This document shows positions 17,501-24,117 of a stretch of 64,000 nt of DNA, piece after piece; position 1 is the first letter of the stretch; the number at the start of each line of letters is the position of its first letter. The notes under the pieces were generated by a model. The model saw only the letters and a program-made list of their open reading frames with translations, did not search any database and was not told the DNA's origin. This DNA is from Fibrobacter sp. GTDB taxonomy: Bacteria; Fibrobacterota; Fibrobacteria; Fibrobacterales; Fibrobacteraceae. The DNA is taken from positions 186,001-250,000 of the forward strand of contig JAFPWY010000010.1 in NCBI GenBank assembly GCA_017412605.1, given 5' to 3'. Made by a program: the position numbers and the translations under genes.

Positions 17501-19036
17501 GCATTGACGGATGCCAAGTGCCCCGAAATTGACGTGGCAAGCTGGGATCCGCAGTCTCCGGTTGTGATCCAGCCGAATGTCGATGGATGCGAAGACAGTA
17601 AGTGTGCTGTGACGGTCAAGAAGGGTAGCCGTGATCTTATTACGCCCATTACGGACTACGATGGAAAAACGGATATCATATTCTTGGACGAAGACGCTGC
17701 AGGTACAAGAACGTACACGTTTGAACTGAAGAACCCGAGTGACGAAACGACATCGTGCCAGTTTACCGTGACATACAATAACGACAAGTTGAATACAACA
17801 TGTACGTTTGGGTCTACGGGCCTCTCATGGGGACAAACCGCACCTCTTTCCATTCAGTCGAATTGCGAAGGCTGTGAATACAAGGTGTACTATCCGTCTG
17901 GAAAGGAGGTTCCGGAATCACAAGGTGTAATACCTGGGGACAACTCTTCTAAATCGGTCGATGTAAAACTCCTTGAAAATGGAAAGTACAAGATTTCCGT
18001 CAACTCTGTTGATACGGAATGTGAAGAACTGACCCTGCCTACGCTGGAAATTAATCCCAATGGAGCCGGCGCTTGCAAGGTTAACCCGAACAACCTTTCT
18101 GCTTCGGAAACGGCAACGTTTACGGCGAAGATTGACGCTTGCCTAGATGCCGATGGATGCGAGTGGGATTATGTGCTGAAGAAGGATGGCTCTAATCACA
18201 AGACTGGAAAAACAGGAAAGAGTGTTTCTATCCCTGTTACGGGTTACGGCAAGTACGAATTGTTCCTGAACAATCAGTCCGCTGCAGTTTGCGATGCCAC
18301 GGCAAGTAAGAAGAAGTCTTGCTATTTCAATAAATCTGAATATGCGTATGGTGAGAGTTTCCAGTTTATGGTTAATAACTTGACTGCTCAATGTGGCTGG
18401 TCCGGCTGTTACTGGGATCCATGGACATTCAAATTTGGAATCATTGGCCGTGAAACATGGTACGAAGCTTCAAGTAGTTATAGTGATCAAACAATGACTC
18501 TTACGGGTACAGCCAAAACGTCTGGCACCTATCGTTTTGTCGGTGGAAATAAGCAAGGTGATGACTGCTCGGATGAGCTTGTTGTTGAACATCCAACATT
18601 GACCTGTAAGCAGGTTGGGAAAATGCTTTATGTTACAGCGACTGGTTGTGCCGAGAGGTGTACGGCAACCTATCAGAATGTTGATTATCCTTCGTATACT
18701 GGATCAATTGAAATAATAAATGGAAGCGGAAGTGTTGAAAAAAGCAGTCAATATCGCTATCAGGTTTATTTCTCCGGAGATACACAAAAGGAAATGTGCG
18801 AGAAAGTTTCGCCTAAGTTGATTTCGTGTATTAAGAAAAATTGGGATAGAAGCGATCGTTACCTAGAAATAACGGCAGAAAATTGCGAGGCTGGGTGCAC
18901 GCTTAATTTATATAGATGGGACAATCGTTATTCATTTACAAAGCAAGTTTTTAATTCGAAAAAAATAACTGATCTTAATGGACAAAACTATGATGTTTGG
19001 TTTGATGGTGGTGAGAAACTGACTTGTTCTTTCTAA
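11579..19036 (+). CDS. Giant PilX/GspK-like pilin-adhesin (cassette A)
   Basis: A 2,485-residue protein. The N-terminus MKKG/VSLVTVLLFMMVATIAATATYK is a prepilin signal with Thr instead of Glu at +5, as in PilX/GspK. A bactofilin-like beta-helix stretch (about residues 195-265; VRDLYVSGDLSFGNS) follows, then a conserved region to about 650 and a divergent InlB-B-repeat-like domain (about 1023-1122; LAGYGKFSYWACKGEDC). A Cys-rich lectin-like region begins at HCFYADF (1125) and includes CSFRSNYEGG (1405) and YFYNGCDL. From about 1772 to the end I count eight Ig-like repeats of 70-100 residues with C-x(2-5)-C motifs (DGCPVDGC, NCEGC, GCAERC). Probably a surface or pilus-tip adhesin stabilised by disulfides. 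AAGGGG ribosome-binding site. The last 700 bases are AT-richer. Confidence 0.8.
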   Translation: MKKGVSLVTVLLFMMVATIAATATYKLIGSVGGASAARLKLSEAREAAQMGINATRSWMTFKGNDVGALVRQYFEGKKKPILLNSVLPRLSNEKMKDSVWLVGADIDGSNYRLKILSVGTLADNTSYHEVAVLNVNGLYQVQIPTNVRSVPYNDAFHGSLTTADVINVDAAVIKRSPNVSNAGGQALNSITSSKYLVLDGNFYVNDAANVRDLYVSGDLSFGNSLNVSGNLYVGGMVYATMSTNPLDVRGTAYLNGGMNLNEKASYIASSVQGFQGALGGRYTFHSNVTCNGDIEHFAHDYGSFVLMERNLVMNGKIKYHGTTTSANDNIRVLHNAFVNGTVAVNGAVNTSKYARKTMFGTGPDDKLLITGMSMYSDDGALCRDSVFHCATKGDDENLVVAFNGTYTQAIEDHELASWGADPLTKYGALISEKQTGACNLAKGPLMVNSSVASLDIVHKSDRTLGCSDDIWKNTEDAVSLLNECYTKASARGELYNKSWLIVEFPGAPLWKSSPGRLQGNFVFIINGNTISQEWVIPQTGADSYVMLYLPNGWPNTEEGNSLRTADDASDNIYNYFIYSKGNIGRFDSRVDDPLRGSIYMDGCASLNTLNSNNTLSVQFNENLVNELVRANLICENNGTGSCSNFAGVSSLYAVSGFDEPKDPFHIATSPQLTVAVESQYRNNEPSPAVGDFDLIQKTAVVLPRIIYLTRDAVGTLSDYYNVVALNGSRQRREINKMTCPSQIRTAAKLSSDTDLIDEGVYLCSYSETETNDVIPVFVVVHGLQNAQPDIKFDQPDKAIAAGSTVKVYLRATDESDRVKILISAPIAKPFGWDYTPNERLQYEGESDGRVLYSLETSTTLGSDIEVFTVSTEEHAALSDITFQLESPCTNCNIGQPDVSRIYISNRVYVERTDFGSSLCSQGGNAYKFMQAYGVACNEVVTWPSCEVFLDDDDVWVTADGLGCSVEDPNNRWRCATGGNTVRLKEAASIDNKCKAFIPDSQLVLSSANREYKLPAVVKRKPVMLNVRFHGDSRETGVNIEVKRPNWTSSADTVCYEDCDYRLFAGDTVFLLRTLAGYGKFSYWACKGEDCPYKDKPIINSDTLKMTLSGLSDDTVAIHFNEKDRHCFYADFSETEIWCNSANKDDCIDKCKSGTHCSIGGGNYKNADWLMVYSNDGNSFVKPALNNGYISPPNGFGYFKTLIFGIEFQTGEPTLVLNTALAGYNGKYTSMIRIPSILSNTLDNIRNRPIDDGLVFRSNASGTEYYLLSIITHAAAAYARLCYVTGRDSDNKRCQESAFRRGLFDNQLAALTMLSYASINLDIEGPDIVATLSYNTGGADWGSAVATFDLTEKFSDVIHADDAHQYVGFKLGVPHLLTSFELYDIGWTSTTGDYADSCWASPAVTCSFRSNYEGGMVPKDSMVTPWVALSSWFKGKNCNISYFYNGCDLRDDRFVNGWNFLGFSLAYGDNDMACGVTGGKGFYRYSAKKLDLYKRGKLKDNRYNFEKDGYHGYAYTGANGRSGVINDASILVYCTGDGANGHTYEASCGDFIVGEFEHCTESYMELLDRPASCFYKDSCYVPLDIDSTINVRESEMHFTIDLNGGSVQAYVMDVDGFMSKVGAVAHASGDYTLNMEKISDEGGFNPQHITGLVFKTPDQANFNITHVDSYCKYAFGVRSCKVDPYNVNTRQWRVTATVIHPEKAAKCKVIGHDAAAGIVDEMPCATEFIDEITQDNIYGNDVEKSYWFSVIAYDENGYEMDACETTPRVIPAMSMTCAVSQDKIEQTYGIPSFRFNIDGCPVDGCPYEITYPDNSKSGSLTGETGAGLCPENGCNSYNTYEDKFDEGRTYQYKIKAYDQTCVAEFTVLPEPPAMKCEASYDGEKFIADVSYISESGTPTSWTGTLDLSVSGTAALTDQLGNIVFSEKMRGDNAHFEYTFPENLKACPAGECNYYAWLVLPGHNDQPCHASWTARAALTDAKCPEIDVASWDPQSPVVIQPNVDGCEDSKCAVTVKKGSRDLITPITDYDGKTDIIFLDEDAAGTRTYTFELKNPSDETTSCQFTVTYNNDKLNTTCTFGSTGLSWGQTAPLSIQSNCEGCEYKVYYPSGKEVPESQGVIPGDNSSKSVDVKLLENGKYKISVNSVDTECEELTLPTLEINPNGAGACKVNPNNLSASETATFTAKIDACLDADGCEWDYVLKKDGSNHKTGKTGKSVSIPVTGYGKYELFLNNQSAAVCDATASKKKSCYFNKSEYAYGESFQFMVNNLTAQCGWSGCYWDPWTFKFGIIGRETWYEASSSYSDQTMTLTGTAKTSGTYRFVGGNKQGDDCSDELVVEHPTLTCKQVGKMLYVTATGCAERCTATYQNVDYPSYTGSIEIINGSGSVEKSSQYRYQVYFSGDTQKEMCEKVSPKLISCIKKNWDRSDRYLEITAENCEAGCTLNLYRWDNRYSFTKQVFNSKKITDLNGQNYDVWFDGGEKLTCSF

Positions 19037-19052
19037 CATCTGTAACCCTTTC

Positions 19053-19079
19053 AGGACCCCGCTCTGCGGGGTCCTTTTG
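19053..19079 (+). terminator. Rho-independent terminator after cassette A
   Basis: A perfect 10-bp stem AGGACCCCGC/GCGGGGTCCT with loop TCT, followed by TTTTGT. It lies 16 bp after the giant gene. Confidence 0.92.
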
Positions 19080-19133
19080 TATAAACAAAAAACAGCCCCC
19101 GTCCGGGAGCCGTTCGTATGAATGTGTTTGATT

Positions 19134-20117
19134 TTATGCCTGCTCGCGACGCTTCTTCTGGAGCGCGTCGATTCGGGCTTGGGCTTCCGCGATTTGATCT
19201 TCGGGAATACCCATTTCGCGCAGTGCTGTCGCCGTATCGGCTTTCGCCTTCGCTTGTGCGTCAGCTAGCTGCTTCTGCGCTTTCGCCTGTTCCTCGTTGC
19301 GCGCTTCCGCGATTTTCTGGCGGAAAACGTCTCCGGCACTCACGAAACCGTATTTCTGTCCGATGCTTACGAATGCCATGTCGAGCTCCTTCAGCACGTC
19401 CTTGGTGACGTACTCCTTCAAATATATACTAATCTTCGCCAGCAGGCAAGCCGCCTCGTCGTGTGGCATGCGTTGCAGCGCCTTCTTGAACAGCGGCAGC
19501 ACCCTGAGCAGGTTCTCCTTGTCGAATGCGTACTTCATCGCTATAATGCCCATTCCTGTGGCTGTGTCCTCGCAGGCGAGGCAGTCGCTGTCGGGTATAT
19601 CGACCATGTTTACGAACGAGCAGGCGAACGGGAGGATCCTCCCGCGGAAACACGATGGATATCTGTCCTCGATGCTCCCGAGCGGGTTCCAGTTCTCGCG
19701 CCCGTTGTAGAATATAATGGCCATCGTGGGGAGCCCGCTGAAGGCGCGGTGTTCACTGTATATCTTCATCACGGAATTTACGTATCGCGCAATCTGGTCA
19801 AGCGTGCCGGAATCGCGCCCGGACTTGTGCTCTGCGAGAATGCCCACGAGCATGGGCGCTCCCGAGGCAACTTCTACGCGGAAGGCAAGGTCTGCTTCTC
19901 CCGTTTCTTCGACTTCGGAATACGAGTCGGGGATGCGTACGAGCGTGTCGAGGTTCACCTCCGAGATGAACTCGCCGATGTCCTTATTCACCTTGCCGGA
20001 AAGTTCTAGCAAATGCCTGAGCCGCCCAACGTCGGAAAAAAGCCATCTGAAAAAAGCGTCGTGTGGTTTTGGTTCGGATGTTTCGTCTGTCTTTGTCATA
20101 GGATCTGTATTTCCCAT
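19134..20117 (-). CDS. Rpn-family recombination-promoting nuclease / PD-(D/E)XK putative transposase
   Basis: A 327-residue protein of the Rpn (PF04754-like) family, which consists of PD-(D/E)XK-type DNases that promote RecA-independent recombination in E. coli. Visible features are HDAFFRWLFSD at the N-terminus, the nuclease core GEADLAFRVEV..LVGILAEHKSGRD, and the AIIFYNGRENW strand. The C-terminus is Ala/Lys/Gln-rich and helical with LREMGIPEDQIAEAQARI, a tail module also seen at 41100-41170. The GGAGA ribosome-binding site precedes the ATG at 20117; an in-frame ATG at 20099 is possible. It is inserted between pilin cassettes A and B, on the opposite strand to both. Confidence 0.85.
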   Translation of the reverse strand: MGNTDPMTKTDETSEPKPHDAFFRWLFSDVGRLRHLLELSGKVNKDIGEFISEVNLDTLVRIPDSYSEVEETGEADLAFRVEVASGAPMLVGILAEHKSGRDSGTLDQIARYVNSVMKIYSEHRAFSGLPTMAIIFYNGRENWNPLGSIEDRYPSCFRGRILPFACSFVNMVDIPDSDCLACEDTATGMGIIAMKYAFDKENLLRVLPLFKKALQRMPHDEAACLLAKISIYLKEYVTKDVLKELDMAFVSIGQKYGFVSAGDVFRQKIAEARNEEQAKAQKQLADAQAKAKADTATALREMGIPEDQIAEAQARIDALQKKRREQA

Positions 20118-20183
20118 TTGGAATCTCCATATAGAGGGTTATATCCTATAGACGTTTTAACAGACACTTTTGTCCCTCAAAAA

Positions 20184-20220
20184 TTGAAAAAAAAGTGCTA
20201 AAACAAGGTATATTTACAAT
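20184..20220 (+). promoter_or_regulatory. Promoter with -10 box abutting the start codon
   Basis: TTGAAA (20184-20189), a 19-bp spacer and TATATT (20209-20214), with only 6 nt to the ATG at 20221. The transcription start would fall at or next to the start codon, and no Shine-Dalgarno sequence is present. Confidence 0.5.
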
Positions 20221-21183
20221 ATGAAGATTCTCAATTTATTGCCCATTTTTTCTTTGCTTTTCTTCGTCGCTTGCGGTGACGATTCTTCCAGTGCAATTAG
20301 TGTTGACCCCGAAACTTCTTCCAGTTCAGATGAAGTTGTCGAAACCAGTTCCAGTTTCGAGAAAGGTAAAAGTTCCTCTAGCAAAGCTAAGGTTTCGTCT
20401 TCAAGCAAAAAAGAAGCGCGGTCATCGAGCTCTGCTGCTGTCGAAGAATCATCCAGCTCGGGAAAATCAAATCGCTCCTCCAGTTCGAAAAAATCGAATA
20501 GTTCTTCCAGCTCGTCCAAGAAGTCCTCGAAATCTTCCAGTTCCTCGGTTGCGAAGAATTCCTCCAGTTCTGCAGATGTTGTTCTGACTGACCCTATGAA
20601 AATTTTCAAAACAAGAACTCCGAAAGCGGCGGTCCGTCAATGCAGTTTTGAGGAAAAAATTGGAAAAGAATCTATAAAGTGGGACATGGATTTCGACCAA
20701 CAGGATTGGATTTGCACTTTCAAGTATGCCGATAAGGAAGGCTTTGTCTACGTGCAGGGCTCGCCGACCGACTGCCAGACGACGGGCATGGGAATGAATC
20801 CCGAAATCAGTGTGGACACGGCCGTGTTGTACGTGAACGGGAAATATGCAACTCTGAAAGATTTGAACTATGAGTGGGGCGGCAACCACCACAATGACAA
20901 GTTCCGCTTCACTTACGATGGCAAGGTCTACGAATACTTCCATTCTTCCTATGGCTTTGGCGGCCGCAGCTGCCAGGAAATGGATTGCATGAGGGTCTTC
21001 GAATCCGACGGAACGACTCTCATAGAAGACGGCTGCAAGACCTTTGACGAAGACTTGAGCACAGTGAGGTCGCTGCCGGTCGTGTGTCGCTTTGCTAGCG
21101 TGGACGACGGCTCGTTCGGGGATTTCACCGACACGTTTGAACTCTGCGTCGGCGATTTCCGACAGGACATGGATCAAGAATAA
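20221..21183 (+). CDS. Ser-rich-linker lipoprotein of unknown function
   Basis: A 320-residue lipoprotein. The signal peptide ends in lipobox FVAC/GDD. Residues about 20-120 are a low-complexity linker of Ser runs mixed with Lys/Glu (patterns such as ESSSSGKSNRSSSSKK). The globular C-domain (about residues 125-320) has six or more cysteines and aromatic residues (WDMDFDQQDWICTF, YEWGGNHHNDKF). Ser-rich linkers joining a lipid anchor to a surface domain are common in Fibrobacter. I do not recognise the C-domain. The gene appears leaderless. The next gene, another lipoprotein, starts 9 bp downstream, so the two probably form an operon. Confidence 0.75.
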   Translation: MKILNLLPIFSLLFFVACGDDSSSAISVDPETSSSSDEVVETSSSFEKGKSSSSKAKVSSSSKKEARSSSSAAVEESSSSGKSNRSSSSKKSNSSSSSSKKSSKSSSSSVAKNSSSSADVVLTDPMKIFKTRTPKAAVRQCSFEEKIGKESIKWDMDFDQQDWICTFKYADKEGFVYVQGSPTDCQTTGMGMNPEISVDTAVLYVNGKYATLKDLNYEWGGNHHNDKFRFTYDGKVYEYFHSSYGFGGRSCQEMDCMRVFESDGTTLIEDGCKTFDEDLSTVRSLPVVCRFASVDDGSFGDFTDTFELCVGDFRQDMDQE

Positions 21184-21192
21184 ACGGTTCTT

Positions 21193-23457
21193 ATGCCTAT
21201 GATGCGTTTGTCTGTACTTGCCTATTTCTTGTTGTCGATTTTAGTGGCAACGTTTTGGGCGTGCTCCGACGATGATTCTTCCAGAGACCCGAGCGGTCCT
21301 GATGATCCCGATATCATAGTGCCGGACACGACGAGTACAGATACCACCAAGAAGGACACGACCCGTACAGATACGACGCAAACGGATACAGTAAAGACGG
21401 ATACACTCTCGGAGCCGAGTCCGGTCTTTATCCAGAACGAAAACGAGTACACGGGCTTCTACAAAGAAGACGGCTATGCGGCTTTCCGCAAGTTGGCCTA
21501 CACGTCAAAGACGGAGATGGGCGCGAGCTACTTGGTGAAATTTGTTATTTCCAATTTCGATACGGATTCTCCTGAAGTCCATTTCATGAACACGAAGGCT
21601 TATCCGATACATTACGACTTTGCGCAGATGGTACTGCACGACGAACGCTCGGTGTTTGTGTTCGAAAGCGAGACGTATTTCACGACGGAGAAGAATACCG
21701 TTGCTGGGACACTTACGTACTACGCTTCTGTCGATTCCATGATTGCGTTGACGTTCTTTCCGACCGATCTCATTACGCCCGAGCAGGTGGCTGTAGTATA
21801 CAAGATGCTTGAATCCCGTATGCTGTTCCTTTCTCCGGGAGCATCCAAGAACTGCCTGTTCTACATGCCCGCAGGGACAAATGCCGAGGAGGCTGCAGCC
21901 GGTTATGCCGCTGAGTTCAAGGCGGCGAACATCCCCGTCTATACGCATGCCCAGCTGTTTGGCGATATTCCTTTCCAGATCATGAACACCGGGACCGCAT
22001 ACGGGACGCTCCGCAAGCTGACTGCTGCGGAACTCGATACGGCGATTGTCTCTTCGCACGACATTCTGATTCTCGAAACGCTCCCCGCCGAAATCCCGTT
22101 GGTTGCAGCGACAATCAGCAAGGATGCACAGACTCCGCTTTCGCACGTGAATCTTGCTGCGAAGGCCCGCAAGACGCCGAACATCGCATTTAACGGCAAC
22201 GAACTTCCCGATAGCCTGCTCGCCCTTTGCGGAAAACTGGTGAAGCTGGAGGTCAAGTCAAATTCCTATACGGTGGGCGAGGCCTCTCTTGATGAGGCGC
22301 AGGAGTTTTGGAACAAGAATGTGCGTGACCCGATAACCCTCACTTACGATTTGTCGGATACGGGCTTCATCGACTTCGCAGACCTGGATTTCAATTCGGC
22401 GAAGTCGGTGGGCGTGAAGGCCGCGAACCTTGCGGAACTCCACAAACTGCTTCCCGACAATTCGCCCGATGGATTCGCTGTTCCGTTCTACCACTACAGC
22501 CACTTTATGGATTACGCCCAGGTGACTGGGGAACTCTGCGAACGTTCCTTTGCTGATTGCGGGACCGAGGGCCGCTCTTCGGAAATCTGCACCCAGGTGA
22601 AATCCGCCTGCGACAATGCACTCCAGCAAGAATCAGAGGGCTCAGAGTCTGCCGACGAGCCTGGAACCACGTCCCTCCGCTCTTATATCACGAGTCTCGT
22701 CAACCGTGAAGACTTTGCCGCCGATACGCGCCTGCGCGAGGCGATGCTCGACAACATCCGCTACATGTTCAAGCATATCCCCGTCGAAACTTCCTTTGGC
22801 GAGGCTCTCGATGCCAAGGTGCGCGGACTTTATGGCGAAGCGGGTGTGCGCCTGCGTTCCAGCACCAATTCCGAGGATTTGAGCGACTTCAACGGAGCTG
22901 GCCTCTACAAGTCCGTCAAGGCCACCACGCGCGAAAAGGACCTCCCGTCCGACGAAATCCGCAAGGTGTGGGCGTCCGTATGGAGTTTCAAGGTCTTCGA
23001 GGAGCGTTCCCTCTGGAACATCGACCACTTCTCGGTGCAGATGGCCGTGGCCGTGCATGAATCCTACCCGGACGAAGTCGCGAACGGCGTCATCATCACG
23101 CAGAATATCGCGGATTACTCGGTCGCTGGAATCTATGCGAACATCCAGGTCGGCGAAACGTCCGTCACCAATCCTGAAGGCGGGGAACTCCCGGAAATCA
23201 TTTCCATCATCCCGTCGCCACCGCCGCAGCGCGGCGTGCAGAGCGTGCTCTTGCAGCATTCTTCGCTTTGCCCGGATTCTCTAATCCTCGGCAGTGGCGA
23301 AATCTACGCACTCTACCGGACCGTCAAGCTCATCCAGGACCACTTTGCCGCACTTTACAAGAAAAGCTCCGACGCGATAGCCCTCGATATCGAGTTCAAA
23401 CTCATGGGGGAGGACCGCAAGATGGTGTTCAAGCAGGTCCGGCCCTACATCAATTAG
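21193..23457 (+). CDS. Lipoprotein-like PEP/pyruvate-binding (dikinase) domain protein
   Basis: A 754-residue protein. A probable lipoprotein signal (SILVATFWAC/SDDD; the lipobox is imperfect) is followed by a Thr/Asp-rich linker (residues about 30-75). The middle domain contains QTPLSHVNLAAKARKTPN near residue 315, resembling the phospho-His domain of PPDK and glucan water dikinase (LSHVSVRAR). The C-terminal part (about 395-754) is a PPDK_N ATP-grasp domain: SVGVKAANLAEL, GFAVPF, VRLRSSTNSEDLSDFNGAGLY and the final VFKQVRPY. The order phospho-His then ATP-binding matches glucan water dikinases rather than PPDK. A dikinase outside the cytoplasm is odd because ATP is scarce there; the signal should be tested. 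Alternative starts are 21199 and 21202. Confidence 0.75.
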   Translation: MPMMRLSVLAYFLLSILVATFWACSDDDSSRDPSGPDDPDIIVPDTTSTDTTKKDTTRTDTTQTDTVKTDTLSEPSPVFIQNENEYTGFYKEDGYAAFRKLAYTSKTEMGASYLVKFVISNFDTDSPEVHFMNTKAYPIHYDFAQMVLHDERSVFVFESETYFTTEKNTVAGTLTYYASVDSMIALTFFPTDLITPEQVAVVYKMLESRMLFLSPGASKNCLFYMPAGTNAEEAAAGYAAEFKAANIPVYTHAQLFGDIPFQIMNTGTAYGTLRKLTAAELDTAIVSSHDILILETLPAEIPLVAATISKDAQTPLSHVNLAAKARKTPNIAFNGNELPDSLLALCGKLVKLEVKSNSYTVGEASLDEAQEFWNKNVRDPITLTYDLSDTGFIDFADLDFNSAKSVGVKAANLAELHKLLPDNSPDGFAVPFYHYSHFMDYAQVTGELCERSFADCGTEGRSSEICTQVKSACDNALQQESEGSESADEPGTTSLRSYITSLVNREDFAADTRLREAMLDNIRYMFKHIPVETSFGEALDAKVRGLYGEAGVRLRSSTNSEDLSDFNGAGLYKSVKATTREKDLPSDEIRKVWASVWSFKVFEERSLWNIDHFSVQMAVAVHESYPDEVANGVIITQNIADYSVAGIYANIQVGETSVTNPEGGELPEIISIIPSPPPQRGVQSVLLQHSSLCPDSLILGSGEIYALYRTVKLIQDHFAALYKKSSDAIALDIEFKLMGEDRKMVFKQVRPYIN

Positions 23458-23649
23458 CCGTTTTTAGGGCAAAAAAGCTCCATTGACCGAAAAAAACGCG
23501 TTTTACGCCTCAAAAAACGTGATTTTCCGCATGGATGTAAAAATTTTTTAATACATGGGCCCAAAACATATATATATTGATAAAAAAAGGCTCGTTGGAG
23601 GGACGTGCCTTTTTATCGGGTATGTTTAGAAGTGCAAGAAGAGGTTGAA
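23458..23649 (+). promoter_or_regulatory. Promoter and terminator-like hairpin leading cassette B
   Basis: An A/T-rich stretch with TATATATATT (ending near 23578) is followed at 23584-23614 by a hairpin, AAAAAGGC(T)CG/CG(T)GCCTTTTT. This has an A-tract on one side and a T-tract on the other and so looks like a bidirectional terminator. The first cassette B gene starts 35 bp downstream. This could be an attenuator, or the terminator for the lipoprotein gene with a promoter inside. Confidence 0.45.
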
Positions 23650-24117
23650 ATGTTGCTAGGCAAGGCGTTTAAAAGAAGGAAAGGCTTTGGCATCATAGAG
23701 GTACTGATATCGATAACAGTACTGGGTTTTTTGTATCTCGCACTGATGAACCTCCAGCTGGGGAACAGGGAATCTCTGCTCCGTATCCGTGGCCGCGACG
23801 GCGCGGTGGAAGTCACCCAGCAGCTCCTCGATTCGCTTCAGTCCGTCGGGGCCTCGTTACTCCCGTCCAAGCCCAAAAAGGATGTTACCTTCGATGGGCC
23901 GGAGTACGTGCGCAAGTGGGGCCGTGGCGATGATTCCATATCGGTCAGGTATTTCACGGAAGTGACCGTACAAGCCGATACGATGTACCATTCTAAGGAC
24001 TCATCCCTGTTCGAGCCGTCTATAGAGCATGTCTATGCGAAAAATGTCAAGATCAAGGTTTCTTGGAGGTTCAAGGGATCGGTTCAGTCTATCACGACCT
24101 CGGGAGTAGTACGATGA
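23650..24117 (+). CDS. Prepilin-like minor pilin, PilV/GspI type (cassette B)
   Basis: A 155-residue paralogue of the gene at 9770. Leader MLLGKAFKRRKG, then prepilin motif G/FGIIEVLISITVLGFLYLAL with Glu at +5, then the identical stretch GNRESLLRIRGRDGAVEV. The C-domain ends VSWRFKGSVQSITTSGVVR. The start is placed at ATG 23650 because upstream codons would make an abnormally long leader. It overlaps the next gene by ATGA, as in cassette A. It should work with the W-type and giant proteins that follow as part of a pilus or pseudopilus tip. Confidence 0.85.
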   Translation: MLLGKAFKRRKGFGIIEVLISITVLGFLYLALMNLQLGNRESLLRIRGRDGAVEVTQQLLDSLQSVGASLLPSKPKKDVTFDGPEYVRKWGRGDDSISVRYFTEVTVQADTMYHSKDSSLFEPSIEHVYAKNVKIKVSWRFKGSVQSITTSGVVR

